From contig JADFUC010001889.1 of NCBI GenBank assembly GCA_019722365.1, forward strand, positions 2,170,001 through 2,234,000: a stretch of 64,000 bases of DNA. The letters run 5' to 3'. The position numbers and the translations under genes are program-made. Shown piece after piece: positions 25,701 through 39,000 of this stretch. Every line of letters begins with the position of its first letter. Within the stretch, counting starts at the first letter, position 1. The DNA comes from Lithospermum erythrorhizon. Lineage: Eukaryota; Streptophyta; Magnoliopsida; Boraginales; Boraginaceae. The notes beneath the pieces are model-generated. The model saw only the letters and a list, made by a program, of their open reading frames with translations, searched no databases and was not told where the DNA came from.

Positions 25701-26212
25701 AAATTAAATAAATGATAAAAGTAATGTAACTCAGCAATATTTTCTTAATTATAACACTGATAATTTATAAGTGAGAGTACATAAAATTCATGTAACTTTC
25801 ATGATACCTCCTTAATTCTATTTAATCCTTTATATAAAAATTCATTGTAACTCTATGATATCTTCTTGTTTATTTAATTCTTACATAATATTTGAACAAA
25901 TGTTAAAATTCGTATAACTGATGATACTCTTATTCTATTTAATCCTTCACATACAAATTGAAGAAATGATAAAATTCATGCAATCCCCGTGATACCTTCT
26001 TAATTATATTTAATCCTTTACATAAAAATGTATGTAACTCACATGATATCCTTTTATTTTTATTTAATTCTTATATAAAATTTGAATAAATGTTAAAATT
26101 CATGTTACTTCCATGTTATCTTTTTAATTATATTGAATACTTTACATAAAATTGAAAAAATAATAAAATTTATATAACTCCCATGATACCTTCTTAATTC
26201 TATTTAATTCAT
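22775..26212. repeat. 3.4-kb degenerate tandem array with higher-order units
   Basis: The array is made of related units that begin 'ttcatgtaactc.catgatac', continue 'cttcttaattctatttaat' and end in one of three ways. Type A (about 71 bp) ends '...gaagaaatgataaaa', type B (about 71 bp) ends '...tttgaacaaatgttaaaa', and short S (about 53 bp) ends 'tttacataaaaa' and joins directly to the next unit. At 25310-25700 the order B-A-S repeats twice, a higher-order unit of about 195 bp. Elsewhere the pattern is eroded by indels. It has no coding capacity and no CRISPR-like unique spacers. It lies between FD and the MCA gene 3' end. Confidence 0.85.
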
Positions 26213-26780
26213 CATCATTGCATGTCTTGAAATTAAGTAACTTCATTTCTAGGGATATTTAATGAAATGAATAATTAATAAATAATAACCGATTATATGC
26301 AAATAATTAATTAATAATAACATGTAGATTGAAAGGAGCCAAATAGATGCTTAACAAAAATAAAATCTTGTCGTTACAGTATTCAGCTGGTATAAGGTAT
26401 ATAGATTATATCGAAATAGCGAAGAGAAAAAATGAACACACCTACGACCTACTATCCCTTTTTTCTGACAAAAGGGAAGGGGAGTCCTCACTAACAAAAA
26501 ACATAAGAATAGAATTAGTATTCTTACAAAGGGTTACATTTCTTGGCCAGAAAAGGGGGATGTTATCAGCACAGAAATTGCCCTAGGTAAATGACGTAAC
26601 TGGGGTTAAAAAATGCCTATTAGGGTAAAGCTACATTGCAGTCAAATGTTGAGCAAAGTTTACAACAAGTTAGATATTTATGCATTCAGAAACATGATCC
26701 TAACCCGGGAAGTGGTTATTAGATCTTTAAAAACTGGTTGTAGGTTTGGGAAGCACGATTAGTCTTCACTCTACAGTTGA

Positions 26781-29561
26781 TTAGGCTTCCATATATTGGA
26801 AGGGTGGAGGGCTTATAATTGTTTTTCCTATTCCTGCATGTTGATATCAGACAAAAAACTTGCTTCAGATGGTAATTTATGTCTACTATAATGGCAACAA
26901 TATGCAGAAGAAAACATAAATATATTAGGGGATTTCAAAATTTGTGAGACATTTAGATGAACATAGTTACTATTGTTAGCAATTAGGCCTTCGCATCCAA
27001 CAACTATTACCTGTCAACATTGAGAAACTAAAAGAGGAAGGTGACATACTCCGAAAAATATTCAAAACAACTTCATGGTCTTAAACTCTTAATCAATATT
27101 GAATGGATATGTAGTGCGAAAATTAGATTTTATTGACTGAGATCATCAAAAAATTACCACGGATCTGTACTTCTCGACATTCTTGAACAAGGGCGCAATA
27201 ACAACACATCAAGTGGGAAAGGAAATCATCAAACCAGCCTCCCTGTAAAGCAAGAATAAGTTAATTTAATAAGACAGTACTCAAATAGGATTTGATATAC
27301 CTTGGAGATATCGAAGTCTATTCAATCAAGCAATTCAAAATTATGAATATAAACAACAATGCTGAGCTAGTTATAAGATGATCCTACTGTGACTTCAGAT
27401 TAATGTTGTTGCCTCAGATAACACTATTGACTGTCAAAATTCAGAAATGAGCTATATGATTAACCTCTCATTTTTTAAACCCGTTCAAACTTTCTGTTAC
27501 AGTTTCTAGTTTAGATCGAACATGGTGAGATTCTTAACATTAAACAAGCAAGATTGTAATTACCTTGATGTTCAGCGTTTTTCTGAGCTTCCTTCTGATG
27601 CAACAAGTATAGCAACAGCAAGACAAAATCATGGAATAAGCCAGCAATTCGTTACAAGCTTCTGCTGAAGCTGCAACGGAGACAAGTGGGACATGTACTA
27701 TGAGTCATGAAGTGGGATTTTTATCAGTTCAAATACAGGTTTCTCTAGTCATGGGCTGCTAGAGATACCAGAACATTGATCATTGGTAGTGACAATAACT
27801 TACTGTAGTTCCTTATTTGTGTACTTTAAGAAGTAAAATTACATTAATTCTATGAAAGTTATCACTTACAAACATGCCTGCCACTAGTGACAGTGGCAAT
27901 CTTTGCCAATGTTCCGCAGGGGAAGGAGATCGTTTTAAAACCTGCCATTTAAAACTAACGATATAAGACAAGTTTTACGTGAGGAGAAGCAAGAGTAAAA
28001 GTAAGATTAAAGTTGAAAGGAAGTCTTTATCGTCACTTCATATATGTCAAAACCATTCAAATACGGTTACAAAAGCAATACATACCTTCATGTAAACCTA
28101 AGTCCTATATTTTCACTTTATTCCAAATCTTAGCTCATAAAGTTAACAACATCCACTTTCTTGTGGAAAAGCATACATTCCAACAAATGTTTTTACGGAC
28201 ATGCAAAAGTCGAAAAGAGGACTCCTATATTAGATAGAATGCACTTTGCACCAAATAAATTGTCCAATTTGTTGAAATCACTAATGTCTTTCTGTCGAAT
28301 TTGTTGAAATCTAATGTCATTCTGCATATAAAGAGATTATATGAATAGCTGTTTAACTCATGAGGCTGAACTTACACAGAAGCGGCTCTGAGCAACATCC
28401 AAGCAGATCCGAATGCCAGTCATCTCTAAGATCAGAACTTTCAGAATACAGCAGCTCACGTTTGGACGTAGTCGAAGAAGTGTTTCTGCACCACAGAATA
28501 CATACATCATCTTTTAAAAGAAGAATTCTATAAAATTAGAAAGAATGGTGGGATATCCATATTGGTATTTGATCATATATCTCCAATTCATTTTGTAGAT
28601 TCACACCACACCATATGTAAGGTTTGCCAATAAACTGGTGTTCAAGGAGAACCAACCTTGAAGCTGAGTTTTTTCCAATACTCTTTTTATAATTTTCCTC
28701 ATAATTATGTTGATAATTGGTTTCATCAGATCGACTATGATCCATCTTCTTGGACTTTTTCACTGGCGATTCTTTCTCTGAGACAGTATTGATTACCACA
28801 GATTCTGTAACCTCAAGAATGCGCTGAATTACTTCACATTGCCCAACATCAAGATTCGCTTGAGATCTTTGCAATTCCAAATAAAGTTTCTCGTTCTCCT
28901 TTTTAATCGCCTCTTTGAAAGGTAAATTAGGGTAAGAACAAGACAATGTCTTCTTCAAAACAACAGTATCATCTTTTGAAGGCTCATGCTTCATAATAAC
29001 ATCTTGAACTTTCCTATCTTCATCATCAAATGTGTATTCTCTTTGATCCTTGTCAATAACTTCAAACCTTTCCTATAACAAAAGAATACAAACATCATAA
29101 ATCAACACGAACAAATAGTATTCCCTATAAAGAAAGAAACAATAAATCAGTACCCTGACTCGAGCATTATCGACAAGAGTGATAAGAGGGATGATCTTCA
29201 AATAACGGTCTATTTCCGTCTGCGCCTTCCTAAACTGATAAACGATGTTCCACCCCATAGCCAACAAATACAAATAACTCCGGTCTTGGCAACTATTCAC
29301 CAGAATATAAGCCCTCCTCAATGAATCTTCTAACTGCTCCAATGGCTCTCTTGTTTCAGGGTACTTCTTAAGCTCCGAAATCTTCAAACTCTCCAACAAA
29401 TTCCCAATCAACTTCAAATGCTGAGCAAATTGCCTACAATTTTTCTTATGCATTCGAGCTGTATTTGCAGCTTTCACAATCATCCCAATTAAATTAACAG
29501 CATCCACCCCTGCTAATTGAGCTACATTAGCTATCTCTCCGAAATGCTCCCATGTCGCCAT
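26781..29561 (-). CDS. MCA1: MCA-type mechanosensitive Ca2+ channel
   Basis: MCA (MID1-complementing activity) proteins are plasma-membrane, stretch-linked Ca2+ entry channels found in plants. Seven exons on the minus strand keep frame: 29154-29561, 28657-29072, 28376-28485, 27870-27941, 27564-27670, 27158-27242 and 26781-26833, giving 416 residues (Arabidopsis MCA1 421). The start is set at MATWEHFGEIANVAQLAGVD; the frame extends upstream but without an ATG. Residues 1-130 are the conserved N-terminal ARPK-type domain (RMHKKNCRQFAQHLKLIGNL). An EF-hand-like acidic stretch (ERFEVIDKDQREYTFDDEDR) lies at about 137-156, a coiled coil (EAIKKENEKLYLELQRSQ) at about 190-225, and the Cys-rich PLAC8 domain from about 296 on (CCSEPLLC, FPCGTLAKIATV, SCCCYTCCIRRKLRK). 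Near the end MCCYCALVQECREV replaces the usual CCCCALVQEWREV. MCA1 versus MCA2 cannot be decided. Confidence 0.92.
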
Positions 29562-30800
29562 CTTTTCTTCAATCTCCTTAATTACCCTCAATTTCTTACC
29601 CCCTTTTTTCACTTCACAAAATCATCATCTTCACTCCTCTAATCTTGCATCAAATTGAATAAAAATTGAGCTAAACTGGAATCATTTCATTCACTTAATC
29701 AGTAACTCAAAATGCAATAAAAACTCAAAACTGTCAAAATTCCACTGCAGATCTTCAAACATTGTGCTGCAAAGGAAAACAATTCGGTCAACAAGTCTTC
29801 ACAAGATCTTGAAGCATATACAATTCATATACAAAAAAGAAAAGAACAAAAGCCAAAAAAAGCGTCAACTATCTAAAACCAAGAATAACTAACCAAGTAA
29901 AGTGTTGAATGAAAGATACTTTTTACTCATATTGAACATGTACATCAATACACACACAATCATATGTTCATATCAATATGAATTTTAAATACCAAATATT
30001 CCGTCACAAAAAAATTGTCCAGTTTTGATTTTCAATTATCAAAACTAACAAACATTGCGCGATAGACACACATTACTTTGATCCTAATAAAAAATATTAT
30101 ATCAATGATAAATACGATAAAATTTTATATTTTGATATATTTCACACCAAATATTATACAACATTGTCAAATATATCCGACTTACACTGAATACATAACT
30201 TACAATCATTTTTATATGATTGAGTATAATTTATACATGATGCAAATAACAGATACTGTGAAAATGTACTTAACTGTCTTACCTGAAAAAGAACATCAAC
30301 ATAAGTTGAATGAAATGCCATACAAGGCAATTCACAAAATGCAGAATAATATTCTTGAATATGCACCTCAAATTATATATAGCACTATTTAATTATTACT
30401 TTTTCTTTGTTGCTTTTAAGTACTGAAAACTGCAAAGGGTAAAGAACAAGTCACGAGATTCTTGATTTCCGTGCCCAGATGGCAGATAACTAAATGTGAC
30501 ATGGATTTTTGGGATTTTAAGACATGGCTTTGAGTGAAACACTGAAACATAATACAGCTCTTTTTCTATAAGATTTGTTTGTTTGTTTGTTTTGTTAATG
30601 GAATTGTGATTTATGAGTATGTGACTATGCATGCAATGAAGAAGATGGATGAATTGGTGGGTGTAGTGTTGTTTGTCTGCTGTTCTTGATTTTACAGGGT
30701 GGGGGACTTTGTTTTCTTTAGCTTTTACTTATTTTTTCAGTAATTTATTATGTAACTTCAACTGTGATAGACAAGCTGTGATTTTTTGCACTTTGTTACC
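29562..30800. other. Upstream region of the MCA gene
   Basis: This is the promoter and 5' leader side of MCA (minus strand). It is AT-rich, and I find no second gene. Leader introns may exist but cannot be set from sequence alone. Confidence 0.35.
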
Positions 30801-31287
30801 ACTAACTAGCTGGTCCACTATCTAACTAATACGAGTACTAAATAGTCGGATACGTTTTGTATGACATTTGAAATATTCTTATTTAAAATTATGATTAGCT
30901 AGTAGCATATAAAGTGTAACATATAGTTTTAAGTTAGTGTTGGTACTTGGTAGTAAGATGAGTTGTTTGATTAACGTTTGCTTAATTGAATCGTCACATT
31001 ATTTGAATAGTGAATGAATCAAGCTCGAAACAAATATTCTCATTAGGCTTGTTGAGCTTGTTTTTGATTACTCTTTAATTCATAATTAGCTTATCTTTTA
31101 ACCATTTATGAAAATATAAAGCATTTAAACCGTTATACTAATCTGGCTTCAAAGCTTCTCATGATAATATTATACAAGTCGATAATATTGTTATATGTGA
31201 TTAGATGAAAATGGTTAGACAGCTTAATTAGTGGCCGTAGGATGCACATTTATGAGTGAAAGCAGCCAAAGTTTTGGTTATGGTCCT

Positions 31288-32560
31288 ACTTTGTACATCC
31301 AAGACAATTCTTAATCCTTTATTAAAAATGTTTAGTTCAGACTTCACATATTTTGTTGAAATTATAACAATGTGAAACATGACTATGTTCAGTGTAGTTA
31401 AACATCAAATTGATTAATCACAATATAATTCCAGAATCACGGGGCATTATTCAAATAATGATTTCTAATCGATAATAAAGAGTCATTTAAGCAGTTAAAA
31501 AATCAAATTGATTACAACCGCTATGTAGGTCCGTTATTCCCCTTTGAACGACATGTACCCTAACCATGTGTCACGTGCCGTCCACTCATTCCACTATAGT
31601 CACTTGTCGGTTGATGTAAATAATGTAATAGAGTTCATTATCCTAGATGTTATGTACCTATTGCGTCTCAATTGATAATTGATGACATATGGAGTAATTT
31701 TTTTTAACATGTACAATTTTTTAATTATAAATTTTAATTTAAAATAATCGATTATATAATTGCATCTATCGAGTTACTAATTATTATAACGGATGTGAAT
31801 CTAGATCTCAGGAATTACTGTAAAAGTGCGCACAAGAAATAACACATAAATTTTTTAAATACTAAGATACCTAACAAATGCTAAGCATGACTAATCCACG
31901 ACGTAACCACTAAATGATTTCACTATAATTAAAAAAACATATTACAAATTGAGTAAACTATACTCTGAAAAGAATAAAATATTGTTAAACTACTCGAGAA
32001 TCCTCATCTAGAATGTATGGCTCTCCTATATCAACTATTAAGGTTACAAGGACTTAAAAATGTAAAAAGTGGCATTTATAAATTTCAAAACCGCCTTAGC
32101 TAAATCCTGCATTAGGACTTATATCTCCCAATCCAAGTCCTGAAACATCTCTAGACTTCAAACCTCCAACGATCGAAACTTTGCATCTCCTGTTCAATGT
32201 CCCGATGCAAGTCCTGAAATTCTCATCAAGAATTTCGGATCCTTTGGTCGGAACGTGGATCAGGATTTGCAACTTTTGGTCACATGTCCCGACGGACTCA
32301 ACCCAATAGTAAATTGAAGACATATTCAACAATAATTATGTGTGATAAATTAAATCATATATACGAAATATATAATGTATGTGATAATCACAATTCCTTT
32401 TACTTTCTGTGTTTGTTATTATGGTATTCACATGAGCAATAATAGTGATAATGTATGCCGACAATGTAAAAGTGTAAAACATGAAGTGGTCAATCGAGAA
32501 TATACATTTATATTTTCTACATAAGTTGCTAATCACCCATGACCCATCACAATTCTAGTT
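31288..32560 (+). repeat. Dispersed repeat family R1, copy 3 (longest)
   Basis: It matches 2045-2500 in ordered blocks ('tttgtacatc', 'aatcctttattaaaaatg', 'aaattgattacaaccgctat', 'agacatattcaacaataatt', 'tctacataagttgctaat'). Its right part also matches 500-660, including 'cacatgagcaataat'. Extra DNA of about 0.65 kb between about 31530 and 32240 separates the two halves compared with copy 2. The element is unidentified. Confidence 0.65.
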
Positions 32561-34510
32561 GAGTTGAGCATTCCTGAAACCTTCACAACCTGAATTTTAA
32601 TATCCAATGTTTGCTCTTAGACTTTGAATTATATATTCACCCCTACCCTACTTAAAATTAAACTGATAATAAAACCAAGAACAACAAAAGAGTTGGTGAC
32701 AAGGTATAATGTATTTTACATATGAAAAGTATAATTGTCTTATTTCTTTAACTACCAGCTTGTTAGTGCAACTGCTAACAAACATGTTGACTGACTCCGA
32801 CACTAAACAAATAACTAAAGATTGAGCCAAAGAAACACACAGCAGAACCTGGGCCACGCTATAACACTCTAGTCCTGGGGACAGCCATTTAAATAAGGAT
32901 TCTATTACGACACGAGAATTACAAATACTACTTATACGAACGCTCCCATTCTTTTTCGTCCTATTCTACTCTTTGTCTCAATCGCAGGTCCGCGCCCCCG
33001 ACTTCCAAATACACCTATCCCTCCACAACACACTACTATCCCTAGCTTTACGCCAACAACTCGATAATCACTAAAGAATACCGTCAGAATAAAAGCAAGT
33101 TAACAACAAATAGACAATCTAAAACAGCTTTATGTGAACACTTAAGTGACATTTAGCCTACAACAAAAAATAAACACTCAAAGCTCTTTTTGCCTCACAA
33201 AATACAACGATAAATTCTTATTTTCTAAAGCTTCTGCGCCCCAAGTAGTGACGCCTTTTATATATCGTAGTAATAAATAGGTTTATGTAAACTTCCATAA
33301 ACAAAACCTTCCATCTTGAAAATCATTAGCATTCGACTTTCTTCGTCTAAGTCAGGCGAATCTTGTTACTGTCGACTCAAGTTAACTTTTCTATTGGCGT
33401 AAATCAATTACATTAAATAAAGATTTTCTTCATAAAAGCGAAACACAATTTTCTAAAAATCTTCATTCGCTCGAAATAGTTGCTACTAACTACTATGGGG
33501 TCGGGGCTTTGCCTGACATCGCAAAATACTGACTAATTCTATATGTAAGCATAAACTCACTTGATTTAGTTCAACAATATATATTATCTGTACAACACTG
33601 AATAATCTGGGGGACTCCCACCCCACCCCTTCCCCCGGTTCCGTTCCTGCTCCAAAGAAACAAAAAATAGTGGTGGCGAAGTCGATTTTGATTAATAAAA
33701 CATCATATGGAGTAGGCAGTATATTATAGTTGATACAAACTACAACCAGGCCAGGTTTAAATGTTTAATAGCCTTCATATATAACTTGCACTTGTGTATT
33801 AGTGTATATATACATAGTCAGTAAACTTTTTAAGTCTTGATTATACTATTATCTACATTTGTTGTTTATATAAGAAGCGTGTAATAATTTATGATTATAT
33901 AATAAGTACATTCTTGCTATAAAGGACTCCTCTGAGTGACTGTCCACCAAGCGTTGGTTGGTAATAAACTTAATTACGCATTGTTTGGTGTTGCTTCATA
34001 TTCATCATCATCCACCGTCAAAAGTTTTCCTGCCAAAATTAATTATTCTTTATAGTACCACTTTACCAGTGCCATTACTACCACATACTCCGGCAAATTC
34101 TACAATCTAAATATTACTTTAGATTCCTAAAAGATCGTTATCCGATTTGTTTTTTCAATAATAAAAATTAATAAATTTTACTTCTTTATTTGAATCATAA
34201 TTATTATGTTAATAATTAATAATAAAATAGGTTTAAAATACTAGTAGATGGTAACATTTTCCATACTTTTTATATTTTTTTATTGCTTAATACATACTAC
34301 CTCCATCTTTAAAAGATTGTCACGTTTGACTTTTTACAATCTTAATTGATATCCAAAAAATTTACTTGAATCAAAATTATCAAATTAATAGTAAATTATG
34401 TTGAAAATACTACATATTGACACATTTTTTAAAATAAATATATAATACATTAAAAGTTATTTCGAGTTCAAATCAATAAAGTTTCAACTCATTAAAACTG
34501 CAATATGTTA

Positions 34511-34737
34511 CTTCCTCTAATCCAAAATAATTAACGCTTGATTTTTTTGTACCGAACTTGACCATCAATTAATTATTCATTATTTTAAAAATACGAAATT
34601 TATATAATCGATTCGCTCTTTTAAAATACTTTCTATAATATTATTTTTAAATTTTTTAATAATATAATAAAAAAATAATTGAAGATTACAAATTTATTTC
34701 GAGCATGAGAAAGCTCAATTATTTCTAATTAAGAAGG
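34511..34737. mobile_element. Stowaway-like MITE
   Basis: The left end 'cttcctctaatccaaaataa' after TA and the right end 'ttatttctaattaagaagg' before TA are inverted relatives of each other, about 227 bp apart, with an AT-rich interior. TA flanks fit a Tc1/mariner-type MITE. Confidence 0.5.
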
Positions 34738-35449
34738 TACTTTTAAACATGAAAGAGTAATATAGTATCAGGAAACTTAAAGTCCGATTGTGATATTAAA
34801 AAATGGCACGCATGAACACAAACACTAGACTAGAGACTAGAGTGCATGGGGGGCACTATGGGCGTGCTTAGAAAGGACCTTAATAATGTTGAAATCTCAT
34901 CCGTACTACCTCCATTTTATATTGGATAAATTTCATACATGTACATGAACTAAAAAAACATTTTATTTGAAGATTTTTCACATTAAAAGATTTCGAAAAT
35001 AATTAACTTTTAATTATATTTAATTATTTTATTAACATAATTCATTAACAACAAGAATTAAAAACATCATAAATAAAATTAAACATGCAAACAAATTAAA
35101 AATTAACAAAAATATTTACGTTTGTTTATATAATTTTAATCACGTAACGTGAGGTTTGAGGCCACTGTTGCTGTTCTAAACGTATAATTAAGTTCTAAAC
35201 TTAACATACTTAATCTCATAATGCTACCGATTGGTATTGCAAAAATAATAAAATGCACTCTACATGTTAAGCGCATTCTTAGCCTCTACAATATCAATGG
35301 CGCTGACAAATGAATCAATCGCCCACAATACCCAAATGAGTATCTCTAAAAATCGCCCACATCAAGAAATTACCCTAACTTTCCTCGCTATTGTACGCTT
35401 TAAATTATTAAACTTGGAAACAAAAGATGAAGGTTTTTCTTTCTAATGG

Positions 35450-36005
35450 GTCGGCTACTTTTGATGCTTGGTGGAGAGAGTTTTGATTTAATGAAACGGC
35501 AATATGAGCATTAGATTTTAATTGTGTTTAATTGTGCCACTTATATAGCAAATACTAGAGAGTTTTCGAGGAGATAAAATCTCTAAAAATCCTATCTACT
35601 CCACCGCCACTATTCAAGTCGGCTTTGAGCCTACGAAGTTCATTTTTCGTCCCGAATATTTCCTTCACGCTTTACTTTATACTGGAAGTTTATAATACAC
35701 TTTATTATATAGTTCGCTTATCAAGCCAGATGTGACTTTCTGTGACGACCGACAAGAGTAATATATTAAATAATATTAACCGAACATTATATTTAATATA
35801 TAGATTACGAGCGGACTCTAGTAAGCCATCGTAACCCTAATGTCAATACGTTAAATCCTAAAATGCTAATTGTCTAACAATTAATATATATTGAACTTAC
35901 ATATATATACGTGTATATAATTTGAATGAGTAAATCGGTTGTACAATCTAAATTGTTCAATGGCATTTTAAGCGAGATCGAATTTCTCTCATATTTCCAA
36001 CATAA
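35450..36005 (-). repeat. LTR-like repeat family R2, copy 2
   Basis: This is the partner of 3755-4318. On the minus strand it begins TGTTGGAAATATGAG and has a clear TATA-like block, GCTATATAAGTGGC (about 35543-35556), as in a Ty1-copia LTR. No internal domains, primer-binding site or second LTR were recognised next to it. Confidence 0.5.
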
Positions 36006-39000
36006 ATACGTTTAGAAATTGGTTAGATATAGTAAGACGTCAAGCTTCAAAATGAAGTTTTCAACTCAATTCATAAATTTAATAATAATTTAGTTTTGAA
36101 CCCAATTTATTCGATAAACATCAAAAAATTTAATTTTTGATACTTTATAATTTGTGTGTATTTCATTTAATAGTATTTTATGTTTCTTTAATACACATAC
36201 TATTCTTTTTAAATGATATCCATTTTGTTATCCGAATACACATAATATTCATTTTTAAGCGTATCCATTTTTTAATCAAATACATATAATATCTACATTT
36301 AGCTATCTAATACACACAATACTCATTGCCGCAGATTCATTCCGAGACAAATACCACATATTAGGCCAGACGCTGTATTGCATTTTCATACCTGTTATTA
36401 TTTTAACCGACATGTGCTACAAAAAGCACGTCAGTTCACCGCAAGATCCAAATAGCGGGATACCGCAAATGCTTCCAACAAATATTTAAAGATAAAGCAC
36501 GAACGATTTCAGGAGAGAATGCAAGTTGTGCTAGCTTATGATCCCCATGAAAGACAGTTAAAAACAAAGCGCAACCAAAAGCAAGATGATAGTCAAGAAA
36601 AGAGACAAAAAAGACAAAGATTGTATAAACGAATTATAGTTTAGACATAAATTTTAGATATTAATTTTTCATGACACGATATTGATTTTATCATTGTATC
36701 TTTTAGAAATCCATGCAACTAGAATATAATGGTATTCAACTATTCATTAACTGTGTATTCATACCACACTATGTCCCAGTAAGGTATAACAAAAATTAAA
36801 ATCAATAAAAAAAAACTTCCTACTATGAGAAGGAATAAACAAAAATAACAATATATCCCAATATGCTATAGCAGAATTCAAACAATCATATATTATTTCT
36901 AATAAATTAAATAAAGAAGTGATACACCACTATGCTAAAAAGATCACCATCATTTTAATATATTGCATTAAGACATATGGAGTATAATAGTAGAAATCAA
37001 GTAATATTAAAATCCATAGTTGCACATGTCATGGTATTTGTGGACATGGAAAGGATGACATCATCTCAACTACTATGATATTATATAAAAACAATGAAAC
37101 TAAACATCGCCATGGATAATATGTTATGTACAATCAAGTAATATTAATATGTTAGAAATAATTTATAGATACCTATTCTTTATTTTATTAGATTGATTCT
37201 AATACATCTAATTGATTGACTATTTATTTTATCAACAAATCTATTTCAAATAAAAAAATCAAACATTAAAATGCGTAAAACCATGTGGCCCTCAATGTTG
37301 TTGAATTTAACAATTAAATTCAATATCAAAGAACTCAAGAGAAAACATGGTCAAGTTTGTAAGGAAAACCTATCCCCTACTTATAAAAGTGTGAGTTGTG
37401 TTTCTTCCATTTTCACATTATTAATTACTATATTACCCTTATTATAATATTTTTTATTGGTGGAAAAATATGTTTCTAAAATTTTAAAATAACTTCTATA
37501 ACAATTCAATAATTAATAAGTACTAAATTTTTGCCTAAAAATATATAACAATTAAAAACATAGTTGGATTTATTTAATTATCATATGTCTATTATCAACA
37601 TCTTTGTCCAATATATAAAAAATATTTCAACATCTTTTACCAACAAATAAAGAGTTTGATATAATATTGCCTTTTGATTTTCTAACTTTCACATAACAAT
37701 AAGTAAATTCCATTTTAATGTAATGAATTAGTCTACTCATACTAAATTTTATTATATGATAATTATTCAATTATAAATTGAAAACTAATTTTTCTAATCC
37801 AAAAAGTTACTATTACAGAATATATATCTAAATTATTATGTCAGATTTTGTATAATATTTCAACAATTAAAATTTAAAAAGTGTTAAGTTACATATATAA
37901 TACTCCCTCCATCCTCAATAGATTGTCAAAGTTTAAATTTGAAATTTTCAAAGATTAATGTTAATTCAAATATTTTTATTTACGCTGATAATATTCAAAG
38001 TAAAATTATCAAATAACAATATTTTAAATGTACTTTTAATGTTGACATTAAATTTATCTCAACCAAAATTATGTTCATCGATGAAGCGCGTAGTTTGTCA
38101 ATTCGAGCACTTAAAATCAAGCATGACAATCATTTAGTACGGAATGAGCAATAGATTTGGATTTTTTTTTTCATAATTTTATTATAATATATATAATATG
38201 TTAGTTTTATGATTAGATAAAATATTTTTATCTATAAAACTATGTATTTAATAATAAATTAGAGCTGACCAATATATGAAAGGAAATTAAAAGATTTCAT
38301 CTTCACTATTTAATATCGATTAGTAATTAGTAAACCAAATAAGAGTATTATTTAATATTAATTAGTAACTAGTTATTTATATCACTTCCAACCTGCAAAT
38401 TAATCCATTAATTTTATAATATATTTTTATAGTACAAATAATGAATTAAAATTATGTAAAGAGGAGAAAAATGATTTTATATAATTCAAAAATTATACTC
38501 AAGAAAATAATCGAATCTATTATATGTGACGAAACTCTCATATAAAATTTATAACAATATAGGTGGGAGTAATTACTAGAGCACGACATCGTGAGTTATT
38601 TATGTGCCGAAAAATCCCAAGGAGTTAAATAATCATAGATTTGAATTTTCTCAGCCAAGTTAATTACCAAAGAAAATAGAAACAAAAATTTGGCTTCACT
38701 GATAACCGCCAATTTACCCTCAAGACATTATATATGTGATAGATTAGTAAACTAAATAAGAGAAGTTACAATAATACTTTATATTAATTTTACTCTATAT
38801 GAAATATAATTCATCGATATTATGGTCTAAAAAATACATGTATGAATATGTATAATAATTTAACATTCGATGTACAAATCGCACCTCATTCTATTTGAAT
38901 AGATTCTTGACTAAAGTTGTTATTCATATCAAAATTTTAAAGTTTCCATATCAAAGAATATTAATCACATATATGCTATCGTATGCTTAACTTTTATTAA

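Larger units (their letters stand above)
30801..35449. other. Gene-poor repeat region
   Basis: It contains repeat family R1 (31288-32560) and a copia-like stretch at about 31790-31980 ('gacgtaaccac', 'tttcactataat') similar to 43960-44010. MITE ends occur at 34300-34340 and a MITE at 34511-34737. A slightly GC-richer piece at 32860-33660 shows no recognisable domain. No gene was found on either strand. Confidence 0.45.

Noticed and set aside
22775..26212. Regularly spaced repeats resembling a CRISPR array
   Set aside because: The units are contiguous variants of one another with no unique spacers, and the surroundings are a plant nuclear genome.
29562..29612. Longer N-terminus for the MCA protein
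   Set aside because: The frame is open upstream but has no ATG, and family members start at MATWEHFGEI or similar.
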